Both the position numbers and the translations under genes were made by a program. 64,000 nucleotides of DNA from Caproicibacter sp046707225 (GTDB lineage: Bacteria; Bacillota; Clostridia; Oscillospirales; Acutalibacteraceae). Where the stretch lies: NCBI RefSeq assembly GCF_046707225.1, contig NZ_JBJKOP010000048.1, positions 1 through 64,000 on the forward strand, given 5' to 3'. Below are positions 31,886 through 41,027 of this stretch, piece after piece. Positions within the stretch are counted from its first letter, which is position 1. Each line of letters starts with the position of its first letter. A model generated the notes under the pieces. The model saw nothing but the letters and a program-made list of their open reading frames with translations, ran no database searches and had not been told where the DNA came from.

Positions 31886-33076
31886 ATGGAATACCAATTT
31901 TCCAGGCGCGTGTTGGAACTTAAGCCTTCTGCAATCCGGGAAATCTTTAAGTATGCCGCCGATCCGCAGGTCATTTCACTCTCCGCCGGGAATCCCGCTC
32001 CGGAAGCGTTCCCGGTTCATGAAATCGCGGAAATTTCAGCGGAAATTCTGGCTCAGCGCCCGATCGACGCTCTTCAGTACGGCACGACGGAGGGCTACAC
32101 GCCCCTGCGCAGGCATCTTGCCGCCTATTTGAAAGAAACGTCCGGAATCGGTTCGGACGGCGACGACCTGATCATTACAAGCGGCGCGCAGCAGATCATG
32201 GATCTGTTTACAAAATCCGTCGTCGACGAAGAGGACACCATTGTGTGCGAAGCCCCGAGCTTCCTCGGCGCGCTGAACACCTACCGTTCCTACCGGGCGA
32301 AACTGCGCGGCGTGCCGATGGAATCGGACGGAATCAGCCTGGAAGGCCTGGAACAGGCATTAAAGGAGGAAAAGCGGGCAAAATTCATCTACACCATCCC
32401 GAACTTTCAGAATCCGACCGGCGCGACCATGAGCCTTGCAAAGCGGCACGGAATGTATGAGCTCGCAAAGAAATACGGCTTGATGATCCTGGAGGATAAC
32501 CCTTACGGCGATCTGCGTTTTCAGGGGGAGGATCTTCCGTCCATCAAGTCTTTCGACACGGAGGGCATCGTCCTCTACTCCGGCACTTTTTCCAAGGTCG
32601 TTGCGCCCGGCATCCGCGTTGGGTACGCGGTCGGTCCGAAACCGGTTCTTCAGAAAATGATCGTATGCAAGCAGGGCGAGGACGTGCACACCAACATTTG
32701 GGGCCAGATGCTCTGCGACGAGCTGATGACAAAATACGATTTTGGCGCGCACCTTGCCCGTCTGCGCGAGGTATACCGCAAAAAATCGAAGGTCGCCGTC
32801 GATGCGATGAATCGATGGCTTCTGCCGAAAATCACCTATCTGCCGATCGAGGGCGGCCTGTTTTTCTGGTGCACCCTGCCGGACGGAATCGATATGCTCG
32901 AATTTGTCAAACGCGCGATTGACCACAAGGTCTGCGTCGTGCCCGGCAACGCCTTTCTGACCGACGAATCAAAGCCCTGCCAATCGTTTCGCATCAATTA
33001 CACCACGCCGACCGACGAAAACCTCGTGCGCGGCATTCAGCTTTTAGGGGAAGTCGCAAGCGACATGATCCCGTAA
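31886..33076 (+). CDS. PLP-dependent aminotransferase (LysN/MocR-aminotransferase type)
   Basis: 396-aa fold-type I aminotransferase. Landmarks: SLSAGNPAPEAFP near 31-43, QYGTTEGYTPLR, TSGAQQIMDL, YTIPNFQNPTGATMS (substrate-carboxylate Asn), EDNPYGDLRF and the PLP lysine Lys237 in YSGTFSKVVAPGIRVGY, with the C-terminal FRINYTTP arginine. It resembles 2-aminoadipate and branched/aromatic aminotransferases of the free-standing MocR-like group. No N-terminal wHTH is present. Substrate is unassigned. It starts 11 bases after an AGGAAAGG SD and is followed by trpS in the same direction, probably in one transcript. Confidence 0.9.
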   Translation: MEYQFSRRVLELKPSAIREIFKYAADPQVISLSAGNPAPEAFPVHEIAEISAEILAQRPIDALQYGTTEGYTPLRRHLAAYLKETSGIGSDGDDLIITSGAQQIMDLFTKSVVDEEDTIVCEAPSFLGALNTYRSYRAKLRGVPMESDGISLEGLEQALKEEKRAKFIYTIPNFQNPTGATMSLAKRHGMYELAKKYGLMILEDNPYGDLRFQGEDLPSIKSFDTEGIVLYSGTFSKVVAPGIRVGYAVGPKPVLQKMIVCKQGEDVHTNIWGQMLCDELMTKYDFGAHLARLREVYRKKSKVAVDAMNRWLLPKITYLPIEGGLFFWCTLPDGIDMLEFVKRAIDHKVCVVPGNAFLTDESKPCQSFRINYTTPTDENLVRGIQLLGEVASDMIP

Positions 33077-33104
33077 AAGCGTCAATATGGAGGCATCAGT
33101 TTTA

Positions 33105-34115
33105 ATGAAACCGGAAAAAAACGAAAACACCAAAAAGGTCATCTTCAGCGCGATTCAGCCGAGCGGCACCATCACACTCGGCAATTATCTCGGCGCGCTG
33201 AAAAACTGGATTGAGCTGCAGGACGAATACGAATGCATCTATGCGCTCGCGGATCTGCACACCATTACGGTGCGGCAGGAGCCCGCAAAATTCCGCCGCA
33301 ATACGCTTGAAGCGTACGCACTGCTGCTCGCCTGCGGCATCGACCCGCAGAAAAGCCCGTTTTTCATTCAGAGCCAGGTACCGGAGCACGCCCAGCTCGC
33401 GTGGGTTCTGAACTGCTACACGCAGTTCGGCGAGCTGCAGCGCATGACGCAGTTTAAGGATAAATCCCAGAAGCACCCCGACAACATCAACGCCGGTCTG
33501 TTCACCTACCCAAGCCTGATGGCGGCAGACATTCTGCTTTATCAGGCCGACCTAGTCCCGGTCGGCGTGGACCAGAAGCAGCACATCGAGCTGACCCGCA
33601 ACATCGCCGACCGCTTCAACGGTCTGTACGGCCAGACGTTCAAGCTGCCGGAGGGGTATATTCCGGAAACGGGCGCAAAAATCATGTCTTTGCAGGACCC
33701 CGCCCGTAAGATGAGTAAATCCGATGAGAACGTGAACGCCTCCATCGCGGTTCTGGACCGCCCGGAGGATATCATGCGCAAATTCAAGCGCGCCGTGACG
33801 GACAGCGAAGCCTGCGTGCGCCGCGCCCCGGGCAAAGACGGGGTCAACAATCTGATGGGCATCTATTCCTGCGTGACGGGACGCACCGACGGGGAAATCG
33901 AAGCGGAGTTTGCCGGAAAGGGTTACGGCGACTTTAAGACGGCGGTCGGCGAGGCGGTCGCGGAGCATCTTCGCCCCATCCGTGAGAAGTTCGACGACTA
34001 TATGAAGAATAAAGACTATCTGGAACAATGTTACGCCGAAGGCGGGCGGAAAGCGGAGGTTATCGCCCGCAAAACGCTGCGCAAGGTCATGAAAAAGGTT
34101 GGTTTTCTGCAGTAG
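33105..34115 (+). CDS. trpS: Tryptophanyl-tRNA synthetase
   Basis: 336-aa class I synthetase. The HIGH equivalent is in QPSGTITLGNYLGAL (about 18-32), the substrate-binding QMTQFKDK-like segment is RMTQFKDKSQKH, then FTYPSLMAADILLYQADLVPVG and the KMSKS loop ARKMSKSDEN near residue 205. Length matches bacterial TrpRS (about 330 aa). An ATG at 33087 is possible, but the GGAGG at 33089-33093 serves the ATG at 33105, though the 11-base spacing is long. No T-box leader is present; it is probably read from the aminotransferase promoter. Confidence 0.97.
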   Translation: MKPEKNENTKKVIFSAIQPSGTITLGNYLGALKNWIELQDEYECIYALADLHTITVRQEPAKFRRNTLEAYALLLACGIDPQKSPFFIQSQVPEHAQLAWVLNCYTQFGELQRMTQFKDKSQKHPDNINAGLFTYPSLMAADILLYQADLVPVGVDQKQHIELTRNIADRFNGLYGQTFKLPEGYIPETGAKIMSLQDPARKMSKSDENVNASIAVLDRPEDIMRKFKRAVTDSEACVRRAPGKDGVNNLMGIYSCVTGRTDGEIEAEFAGKGYGDFKTAVGEAVAEHLRPIREKFDDYMKNKDYLEQCYAEGGRKAEVIARKTLRKVMKKVGFLQ

Positions 34116-34137
34116 AACGCTCTGATTTGGGTGGAAC

Positions 34138-34288
34138 AGGGGTTGTTGCAAAATAGCCCTATTCAGGACTTATGTAAAAAAATGCGTCTTGATCCGGCCT
34201 ATAAAAGCCGTTTCAAGACGCATTCTCTTGTTTTTAAGGCTGTTACTTTGCGAAATTGCTCTCACTAATTCATTTTGCAACAGCCCTT
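34138..34288. repeat. MITE-like element with terminal inverted repeats
   Basis: A 151-bp non-coding segment between convergent trpS and a small membrane gene. Its ends are inverted repeats: AGGGGTTGTTGCAAAAT at 34138 and, reversed, AAAGGGCTGTTGCAAAAT at 34288. The interior holds a 12-bp perfect hairpin AATGCGTCTTGA/TCAAGACGCATT (34181-34224). The GGGNTGTTGCAAAA terminus resembles insertion-sequence ends of IS6-like elements. There is no transposase and no clear target duplication. It may double as a terminator; the right end overlaps the stop codon of the neighbouring gene. Confidence 0.55.
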
Positions 34289-34464
34289 TATGGTTTGTTT
34301 TGTTTCAGGCTTCGCGCATATAAAAACTGAAGAATCAGGGAAGCCGTGATCAGAACGGCGCATTCCGTCGACCCCGTTCCCGTAACAGCGTTGTGAATCG
34401 CGGCCGCGACCGCGGCCGCCGAAAAAGCCCACGCAAGAATCATAATGGCTCTATTTCTTTGCAT
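34288..34464 (-). CDS. 58-aa two-helix membrane protein
   Basis: Small hydrophobic protein: MQRNRA, then a helix (IMILAWAFSAAAVAAAIHNAV), a short loop (TGTGSTE), and a second helix (CAVLITASLILQFLYA) ending in a basic tail (RSLKQNKP). SD AGGGGAGAGGGG precedes the ATG. It begins 31 bases downstream of the alr stop codon on the same strand and is probably in the purL/alr transcript. No family is recognised. Its stop codon lies in the right end of the MITE-like element, so the present C-terminus may have been created by that insertion. Confidence 0.6.
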   Translation of the reverse strand: MQRNRAIMILAWAFSAAAVAAAIHNAVTGTGSTECAVLITASLILQFLYARSLKQNKP

Positions 34465-34495
34465 TCCGTTCCCCTCTCCCCTGTTAAGCCGTGCT

Positions 34496-35683
34496 TTAGC
34501 GCCTGAGATAATCAAGGCTGCCAATCGTCTCACAGTTTCGCAGAAAAACACGCGGAACCCGCTTGGACACACCGCAAACCAGTTCATAGTTAATTGTTCC
34601 AACCTGAGAAGCCAACTCATCCACCGGAAGGGCGGCGCCGTCCGTGCCGAATACCGTAACCGTGTCCCCCGCCTTCACATCCGGAATTTTTGTTACGTCC
34701 AGCATCAGCTGATCCATGCAGACCCTGCCGATGATCATTGCCCTCTGCCCACGCACCAGCAGCTCCGCGGACTGAAACAGACTTCTCGGGTAACCGTCCG
34801 CGTAACCAATCGGTACCGTGGCCACCTTCATCTCTTCCTGAGAGATAAATTTGCGTCCGTAGCTCACCGAGGTCTGGGCGGGGACCGTCTTGACAAGCGC
34901 TACAACACTTTTCAGCTGCATGACGGGAATCAGCGGCGCGGGATTTCGGATGCAGCCGGACGGCATCAGGCCGTAGAGGATGATGCCGGGGCGCGCCATG
35001 TCCATCTGCATCTCCGGATAATCGAAGATCGCCGCGGAATTGGCGCAGTGACGAATCCGGAATGATATGCCGCGCCGATTCAGCTTTTCGATTGCATCGC
35101 GGAAATTGTGAGCCTGCATTCGGGTATAGTCACGTCCGTTCTCGCCCTCGTCCGCCACCGCGAAATGCGTGAAAACTCCCTCAGGGTCGATTCCGGGCAG
35201 CGCGCAGGCGCGTTCGATTTCGTCCAGCGAACCGCCGTCACGCTCCGGATGCTGATACAAAAATCCGACCCGGCTCATGCCGGTGTCCAGAGAAATATGT
35301 ACCTTTACGGAGGCCCCGGCCTTCACGGCCCGCTCGCTCAGCGCAGCCGCGTACTCGCCGCCGACCATCGCCTGCGAAATATTCAGCCGGGCAAGCTCCG
35401 CCGCCATTTCGGGCGGCGTGTAACCCAGAATCAGAATCGGCAGCTTGATGCCCGCCCTGCGCAGCTGCCTCGCCTCTTCAAAATTGGAAACCGCGAACCA
35501 GTCCGCGCCCAGCTTTTCATATTCCGCCGCAAGGCGCTCAGCGCCGTGGCCGTAGGCGTCCGCCTTAACCACACAGCAAACCTTTGTTTCAGCGCGCAGC
35601 CTCTTTTTAATCTCCCGGTAATTGTGTTCCACGGCGTCCAGGCTGATTTCAGCCCACGTCCGCTTCAAAATATTTTCCGTCAC
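34496..35683 (-). CDS. alr: Alanine racemase
   Basis: 395-aa PLP enzyme that makes D-alanine for peptidoglycan. The N-terminal TIM barrel carries the PLP lysine Lys40 in VVKADAYGHG; the second catalytic base Tyr is near residue 274 in TSVSYGRKF. Further blocks are HISLDTGMSRVGF, GVFTHFAVAD, ARPGIILYG and VPIGYADGYPR. The start is GTG (35681-35683) with a poor SD. It follows purL by 34 bases, so it is probably transcribed with it. Confidence 0.96.
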   Translation of the reverse strand: MTENILKRTWAEISLDAVEHNYREIKKRLRAETKVCCVVKADAYGHGAERLAAEYEKLGADWFAVSNFEEARQLRRAGIKLPILILGYTPPEMAAELARLNISQAMVGGEYAAALSERAVKAGASVKVHISLDTGMSRVGFLYQHPERDGGSLDEIERACALPGIDPEGVFTHFAVADEGENGRDYTRMQAHNFRDAIEKLNRRGISFRIRHCANSAAIFDYPEMQMDMARPGIILYGLMPSGCIRNPAPLIPVMQLKSVVALVKTVPAQTSVSYGRKFISQEEMKVATVPIGYADGYPRSLFQSAELLVRGQRAMIIGRVCMDQLMLDVTKIPDVKAGDTVTVFGTDGAALPVDELASQVGTINYELVCGVSKRVPRVFLRNCETIGSLDYLRR

Positions 35684-35717
35684 ACCGACCGCCAGCTTTC
35701 AGACTACTCATACTTGT

Positions 35718-38700
35718 TTATTTAAAATAGTTCACGCCGGATTCAAACAGCTTCTGGTCTTTCTTTCCCGGAACGTTTTGGTACAGATTTTCACCCATCC
35801 GCTCCGAATGGCTCATTTTCCCAAGGATTCGCCCGTCAGGGCTGGTGATTCCCTCCACCGCGCAGACAGAGCCGTTCGGGCTCCATTCGGAAGCTCCGCT
35901 CGGTACGCCGCCCGGCGTGCAGTACTGCGTCGCGACCTGTCCGTTTGCGATCAGACCGCTCATCACATCCTCGCCCGCGACAAAGCGGCCTTCCCCATGG
36001 GAAATCGGAACGGCGAACACGTCGCCCGCGTTCACCCCCGCGAACCATGGGGATTTTACCGAAGCCACACGCGTGTACACCATGCGGGAGATATGCCTTC
36101 CGATGCTGTTAAAGGTCAGGGTCGGCGCATGCTCCGACGGCGCCGTAATTCTGCCGTAGGGAACAAGCCCCAGCTTAATCAGCGCCTGGAACCCGTTGCA
36201 GATTCCCAGCATCAGGCCGTCTCTTTTGGTAAGCATCTGCTCAACCGCTTCCGCGATTCGCGGATTCCGGAACGTCGTCGCAATGAATTTACCCGAACCG
36301 TCCGGCTCGTCGCCGCCCGAGAAGCCCCCCGGAATCATAATGATCTGTGAACGAGAAATCGCCTCCGCCATCCGTTCGATGGTTTCTTCAATATCATTCG
36401 GCGTCAGATTTCTCACGACCAGAACCTCCGGTACGGCCCCGGCCTTTTCAAACGCGCGGGCGCTGTCGTATTCGCAGTTCGTGCCCGGGAACACCGGAAT
36501 GAATACGCGGGGCTTCGCCGTTTTGATCGAAGGCGCCGCCTCGCTGCGTTCCGTGCAGAGCGGAACGTCTCTAATTTTGGTGCCCGGCGCCGCGGCAGGG
36601 AATATTTTGTCCAGCGTGCCGTTCCACGCGCTGATCAGCCGTTCAAGGCTAAGCGCCGTGTCTCCCAGCTCCACCTGAGGCTGCTCTATCGTATGGCCCA
36701 GCGTGAGAAACGCCAGATTCTGAACCGGCGTCTCCTCGTCCAGTTCCACAAGAATCGCGCCGGAAGCCGGGGCAAACAGGCACTGTGGACTCAGGACCGG
36801 CGGATTGAAGCGGAAACCGATCTTGTTGCCGAAGCACATGCGCGCCACGGCGGCGGCCGCGCCGCCCTCTTTTACGACGGAGGCGGACCGGACTCCGCCC
36901 TCCCGAACAAGGTGAACCACCGCGGCATAATAAGCCTTCAGCTTCTGCCAGTTTGGCAGAAGCGTCTCCGGGTCCTCCGGGAGCGGAAGCAGCAAAACCT
37001 TGGAACCGGCTTTTTGGAACGCCGCGGAAACGGTCTTGCTCTTTTTGGTCATCGCCACCGCGAAGCTGACCAAAGTCGGCGGAACGCTGATGGATTCAAA
37101 CGTACCGCTCATGCTGTCCTTGCCGCCGATGGACGGAACGCCGAGCCCGATCTGCGCGGAAAGCGCGCCGAGCAGCGCGGCGGTGGGTTTGCCCCAGCTT
37201 TTCGGGTCGTTCGTCATCCGTTCGAAATATTCCTGAAAGGTCAGCCGCGCCGAAAGCGGGTCCGCGCCGAGCGCCGCGAGCCTCGACAGGCTCTCGACCA
37301 CCGCGTAGGCCGCGCCGTGAAACGGCGAGAAACGGGAAATTCCCGGGATAAAGCCGTAGCTCATCGCGGTCGCATCGTCGCTGGCGCCGGCGACCGGCAA
37401 ACCCGCGACCATGCCCTCTTCCGGGGTCAGCTGGTAGGTGCCCGCGAACGGCATCAGGACCGTCTGGGCGCCGATGCTCGCGTCGAAGCGCTCGGAAAGT
37501 CCCTTTTGCCCGCAAACTTCCAAACGGGAAAGGTTCGTTTCAAACGCCTGCGCCAGCGAAAGCCCCTCAAGGCACTCCGGAACCCTTTCGCGGTAGTTCT
37601 GCTTTGGGTCGACGGCCGAAATCAGGGCATCGGCGTTCTGGGTAACGCCGTTCGTGTTCAGGAAAGATCGGGCAATATCGACAATTTTGTCTCCGCGCCA
37701 CGTCATGCGGAGCCTCGGCTCTTCTTTCACGACGGCCACAACGGTCGCGACGAGATTTTCCCGCGCCGCGGCTGCGACAAAGGCTTCCGTGTCGCCGGGG
37801 GCCAGCACCACCGCCATGCGCTCCTGCGATTCCGAAATGGCAAGCTCCGTTCCGTCGAGTCCCTCGTATTTTTTCGGAACCTTGTCAAGATCGATGCTCA
37901 GGCCGTCCGCCAGTTCGCCGATCGCGACACTGACGCCGCCCGCGCCGAAATCGTTGCAACGCTTGATCATTTTGGCGACCTTCGGGTCGCGGAACAGACG
38001 CTGGATCTTGCGCTCTGTGGGCGGGTTGCCCTTCTGAACCTCCGCGCTGCACACCTCGATGGACTGCTGCGTGTGCGCCTTGGAGGAGCCGGTCGCCCCG
38101 CCGCAGCCGTCGCGTCCTGTCGCCCCGCCCAACAGAACGATCACGTCCCCGGGCGCCGGAACACCGCGCATTACGTTTTCTTTGGGGGACGCGCCGATCA
38201 CCGCGCCGATTTCCATGCGCTTCGCAACATAGCCGGGGTCGTAAAGCTCCGTGACCTGCCCCGTGGCAAGGCCGATCTGATTCCCGTAGGAGCTGTATCC
38301 CTGCGCCGCGCCGGTCGTGATCTTGCGCGTCGGCAGTTTGCCCTTTCTGGTCTTTTCAAACGGCACGCGCGGATCGCCGGAGCCGGTGACGCGCATCGCC
38401 TGATAGACGTACGCCCTGCCGGAAAGCGGGTCGCGGATCGCGCCGCCCAGGCAGGTCGCCGCGCCGCCGAACGGTTCGATCTCCGTCGGATGGTTGTGGG
38501 TTTCGTTTTTAAACTGCACCAGCCATGTCTGAACCTTTCCGTCCACCGTAACCGGTACTTCAATCGAACAGGCGTTGATCTCTTCGCTTACGTCAAGGTC
38601 GGGGATCAGGCCGCGCTTTCTCAGCAGCTTCATCCCGATGACCGCCATGTCCATCAGGGATACCGGCCGATCGGTTCTTCCGTAAACCTCGTCGCGGGCG

Positions 38701-39476
38701 TGATAGTATTCCGCGAGCGCGTCCTCGATCACCGCGCTCAGCGCGGAGCGTTCCACCGTGATGCGGTTCAGGCGGGTCAGAAACGTCGTATGGCGGCAGT
38801 GGTCGCTCCAGTAGGTGTCGATCACGCGCAGTTCCGTGACGCTTGGGTCCCTCTTTTCCGCGTCGCGGAAATAATCGCGGCAGAACAAAAGATCCTCCCG
38901 GCTCATGGCGAACCCCATCGAGCGGTGATATTCAAAAAGCCGCCCATCGTTCCAGGAGGTGAATCCTTCCACACGAGCGACATCCTCAGGCACCTTTGCC
39001 TCGGAATCGAGTGTTTCCGGCTTGCTCATGGAAGCAAGGCGGCTTTCAACCGGGTTGATCAGATAATTTTCAATTTTCAAAAGATCTTCCGGATTCAATT
39101 CACCTTTGACCGCGACGAGTTTCGCCGTCGCAACCTGCGGCCGCTCTCCCTGCGTCAGCAGCTGGACACACTGAGCCGCTGAATCCGCCCTCTGATCGTA
39201 CTGCCCGGGAAGATACTCCGTCGCAAAGGCTCTGTACCCCTCCGGCAAAGGATATTCCTCTTCGTACACTAAATCAACATTTGGTTCCGAAAGGATGGTG
39301 TCCCTTGCCGCCTCATATTCTTTGCCTGAAATTCCGGAAAGATCGTAACGGTTGACGATTTTGACGTCTTCCACGGAAGTCAGGCCAAGGTTTTCCATCA
39401 GGTCCGCGCACAGATGCCGCGCCTCTGAGTCAAACCCCGGCTTTTTTTCCACAAAAACACGGATGACTTCTGACAT
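35718..39476 (-). CDS. purL: Phosphoribosylformylglycinamidine synthase (single-chain)
   Basis: 1252-aa FGAM synthase, the fourth step of purine synthesis, with synthetase and glutaminase fused in one chain instead of the PurS/PurQ/PurL complex of Bacillus. Order: N-terminal PurS-like region, linker with SDHCRHTTF (about 230), ATP/FGAR domains with THNHPTEIEPFGGAATCLGG and GGKDSMSGTF, and a C-terminal class I amidotransferase from about 985 (PVFPGTNCEYDSARAFEKAG) whose nucleophile Cys is in LGICNGFQ near 1090. The compact clostridial version is typically about 1,230-1,260 aa. The ATG at 39476 has SD GGGGG; the in-frame TTG four codons earlier is inside it. Translation is ATP- and glutamine-dependent in the cytosol. 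Confidence 0.97.
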   Translation of the reverse strand: MSEVIRVFVEKKPGFDSEARHLCADLMENLGLTSVEDVKIVNRYDLSGISGKEYEAARDTILSEPNVDLVYEEEYPLPEGYRAFATEYLPGQYDQRADSAAQCVQLLTQGERPQVATAKLVAVKGELNPEDLLKIENYLINPVESRLASMSKPETLDSEAKVPEDVARVEGFTSWNDGRLFEYHRSMGFAMSREDLLFCRDYFRDAEKRDPSVTELRVIDTYWSDHCRHTTFLTRLNRITVERSALSAVIEDALAEYYHARDEVYGRTDRPVSLMDMAVIGMKLLRKRGLIPDLDVSEEINACSIEVPVTVDGKVQTWLVQFKNETHNHPTEIEPFGGAATCLGGAIRDPLSGRAYVYQAMRVTGSGDPRVPFEKTRKGKLPTRKITTGAAQGYSSYGNQIGLATGQVTELYDPGYVAKRMEIGAVIGASPKENVMRGVPAPGDVIVLLGGATGRDGCGGATGSSKAHTQQSIEVCSAEVQKGNPPTERKIQRLFRDPKVAKMIKRCNDFGAGGVSVAIGELADGLSIDLDKVPKKYEGLDGTELAISESQERMAVVLAPGDTEAFVAAAARENLVATVVAVVKEEPRLRMTWRGDKIVDIARSFLNTNGVTQNADALISAVDPKQNYRERVPECLEGLSLAQAFETNLSRLEVCGQKGLSERFDASIGAQTVLMPFAGTYQLTPEEGMVAGLPVAGASDDATAMSYGFIPGISRFSPFHGAAYAVVESLSRLAALGADPLSARLTFQEYFERMTNDPKSWGKPTAALLGALSAQIGLGVPSIGGKDSMSGTFESISVPPTLVSFAVAMTKKSKTVSAAFQKAGSKVLLLPLPEDPETLLPNWQKLKAYYAAVVHLVREGGVRSASVVKEGGAAAAVARMCFGNKIGFRFNPPVLSPQCLFAPASGAILVELDEETPVQNLAFLTLGHTIEQPQVELGDTALSLERLISAWNGTLDKIFPAAAPGTKIRDVPLCTERSEAAPSIKTAKPRVFIPVFPGTNCEYDSARAFEKAGAVPEVLVVRNLTPNDIEETIERMAEAISRSQIIMIPGGFSGGDEPDGSGKFIATTFRNPRIAEAVEQMLTKRDGLMLGICNGFQALIKLGLVPYGRITAPSEHAPTLTFNSIGRHISRMVYTRVASVKSPWFAGVNAGDVFAVPISHGEGRFVAGEDVMSGLIANGQVATQYCTPGGVPSGASEWSPNGSVCAVEGITSPDGRILGKMSHSERMGENLYQNVPGKKDQKLFESGVNYFK

Positions 39477-39644
39477 TTTTTCCCCCAATTCCGCCGGCTG
39501 AACGGCTGAATTTCGATCCGATTCATCATTCAGATTTTGTCCAACTTATTTTAGCATAACCGGCGGAGATATAAAAGAGCGAAATGCACCAATTTTCGCG
39601 GATTCGAACGGAAAGGGTTGGCACTCCCAGGTCCCTGCAAAAAC

Positions 39645-41027
39645 TTATGAGATTTTCGCGGCGTCCCTCATCAAAGCGGACGCGAGCTTTCCGGCGGAAG
39701 CAATGCTTGAATTCTGATTTTCAACCAGAACCGCAAACGCGAACGGAGTCTTTTCGTCGGAAGAAAATCCAACCATCCAGCAGTTCGGCTTTTTTCCGTT
39801 GCCGACTTCCCCGGTTCCGGTTTTCGCCGAAACCTTCATGCCGGGGAACAGACCGTCTCCGTAATCCGACGTAACGTCATAACGCATATAAGTTTTAAGT
39901 TTTGCGGCGGTCTCAGGGCTGAGCAGCTGCTCGCCCGTTTTTGAGGAACCGGTTGCCGTTCGGAATCCAAAAGAATTGGTGACATTTTGGACCAGATACG
40001 GCTGCACATAGGTTCCTCCGTTTGCAATCGCTCCCATCAGGATCATCATGTGATAGGGGTTGGCAAGGTCGGTGAACTGCCCCACGCCGGACCAGCCAAG
40101 CTCCTGCGGCTGGGCGCCGTTTACATTGTACACGCTTTTCGCGGACGGGATTCCCTCCAAGACAAAGGTGCGGTTGAAGCCCATTTCGTTCGCCATTGCG
40201 GTCATCGTGTTCGCGCCCAGCTCAATGGCGATCTGCGAAAACGCCACGTTGGAGGATTTGGCGAGCGCGTTTTTAAAATCCAGTTTCCCGTACGCCCTCA
40301 CATCCGTGATCTTGTTCCCGTTGATCGTGACGCTGCCGTTGCAGTTCCAGGTACGGCTGTCCAGGTCTTTGATGTGTTCAATCGCGGCGGCGGAAGTCAC
40401 CAGCTTGAAAATCGAGCCGGGGGTCAGGGAGGAGGACAGCACCTTGTTGACGAACACGCCGCTGTATTTGCCTGTTTGATCGGTTGTCAGGTCTTTCGGC
40501 GGATTTGCCGGGTCATAGTCCGGCGTGCTGACCATACAGAGCAGTTCCCCGGTTTTATAATTGTAAAGGGCCGCGGCGCCGTCCCGGCTGCCAAGCTGCT
40601 GACGGGCCAGCCTGCACAGGCCGCTGTCCAGAGTAAGCCGGAGGTCGTTTCCGGAAGACTGCCCCGTCGGGGAGGCAAGCCCCGTCACAAAATTGTAGCC
40701 GGAAAGCTCCGCGCGGAAACTGTACTGAACGCCTGTGGAGATGTATCCCTGCGTATCCCCGACCGCATGCAGCATCGCCCTGCGGACGGTCTCGTCGTCG
40801 CTGTACACCCGTTTGCCGTTATCGCTTTCGGCCAGAACCACACCGTTCCGGTCCAGCACACGCCCCTCGGCGGAAACCGAGCTCCCGCCGGAAATGTGCT
40901 TGTTGAACGGCTGAACGGCCCAGTTGCCGCCGTTGACAAACAGTCCGTAGAGAAACACGCAAAGTCCGGCGGCAAAGCCCGCGCAGAGAATATAAAGAAT
41001 AAAAGAGCGCGTCCCGGTCGTTTTCAT
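39645..41027 (-). CDS. Class B penicillin-binding protein (PbpA/FtsI-like transpeptidase)
   Basis: 460-aa membrane-anchored transpeptidase. One N-terminal helix (about 8-30) is followed by a dimerisation domain and the penicillin-binding domain. Active site: SxxK at Ser205-Lys208 (TPGSIFKL), SxN at 258-260 (KSSNVAF) and KTG near residue 402 (SAKTGTGEV). It cross-links peptidoglycan polymerised by its partner SEDS protein. It overlaps the FHA-SEDS gene by four bases (ATGA), a coupling that indicates a dedicated polymerase/cross-linker pair like the PbpA-RodA pair of actinobacteria. Confidence 0.94.
   Translation of the reverse strand: MKTTGTRSFILYILCAGFAAGLCVFLYGLFVNGGNWAVQPFNKHISGGSSVSAEGRVLDRNGVVLAESDNGKRVYSDDETVRRAMLHAVGDTQGYISTGVQYSFRAELSGYNFVTGLASPTGQSSGNDLRLTLDSGLCRLARQQLGSRDGAAALYNYKTGELLCMVSTPDYDPANPPKDLTTDQTGKYSGVFVNKVLSSSLTPGSIFKLVTSAAAIEHIKDLDSRTWNCNGSVTINGNKITDVRAYGKLDFKNALAKSSNVAFSQIAIELGANTMTAMANEMGFNRTFVLEGIPSAKSVYNVNGAQPQELGWSGVGQFTDLANPYHMMILMGAIANGGTYVQPYLVQNVTNSFGFRTATGSSKTGEQLLSPETAAKLKTYMRYDVTSDYGDGLFPGMKVSAKTGTGEVGNGKKPNCWMVGFSSDEKTPFAFAVLVENQNSSIASAGKLASALMRDAAKIS

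Noticed and set aside
36693..39182. 829-codon open frame antisense to purL
   Set aside because: It lies entirely opposite the conserved PurL protein, is Arg/His/Ala-rich with no motif or SD, and is a by-product of GC-rich codon usage.
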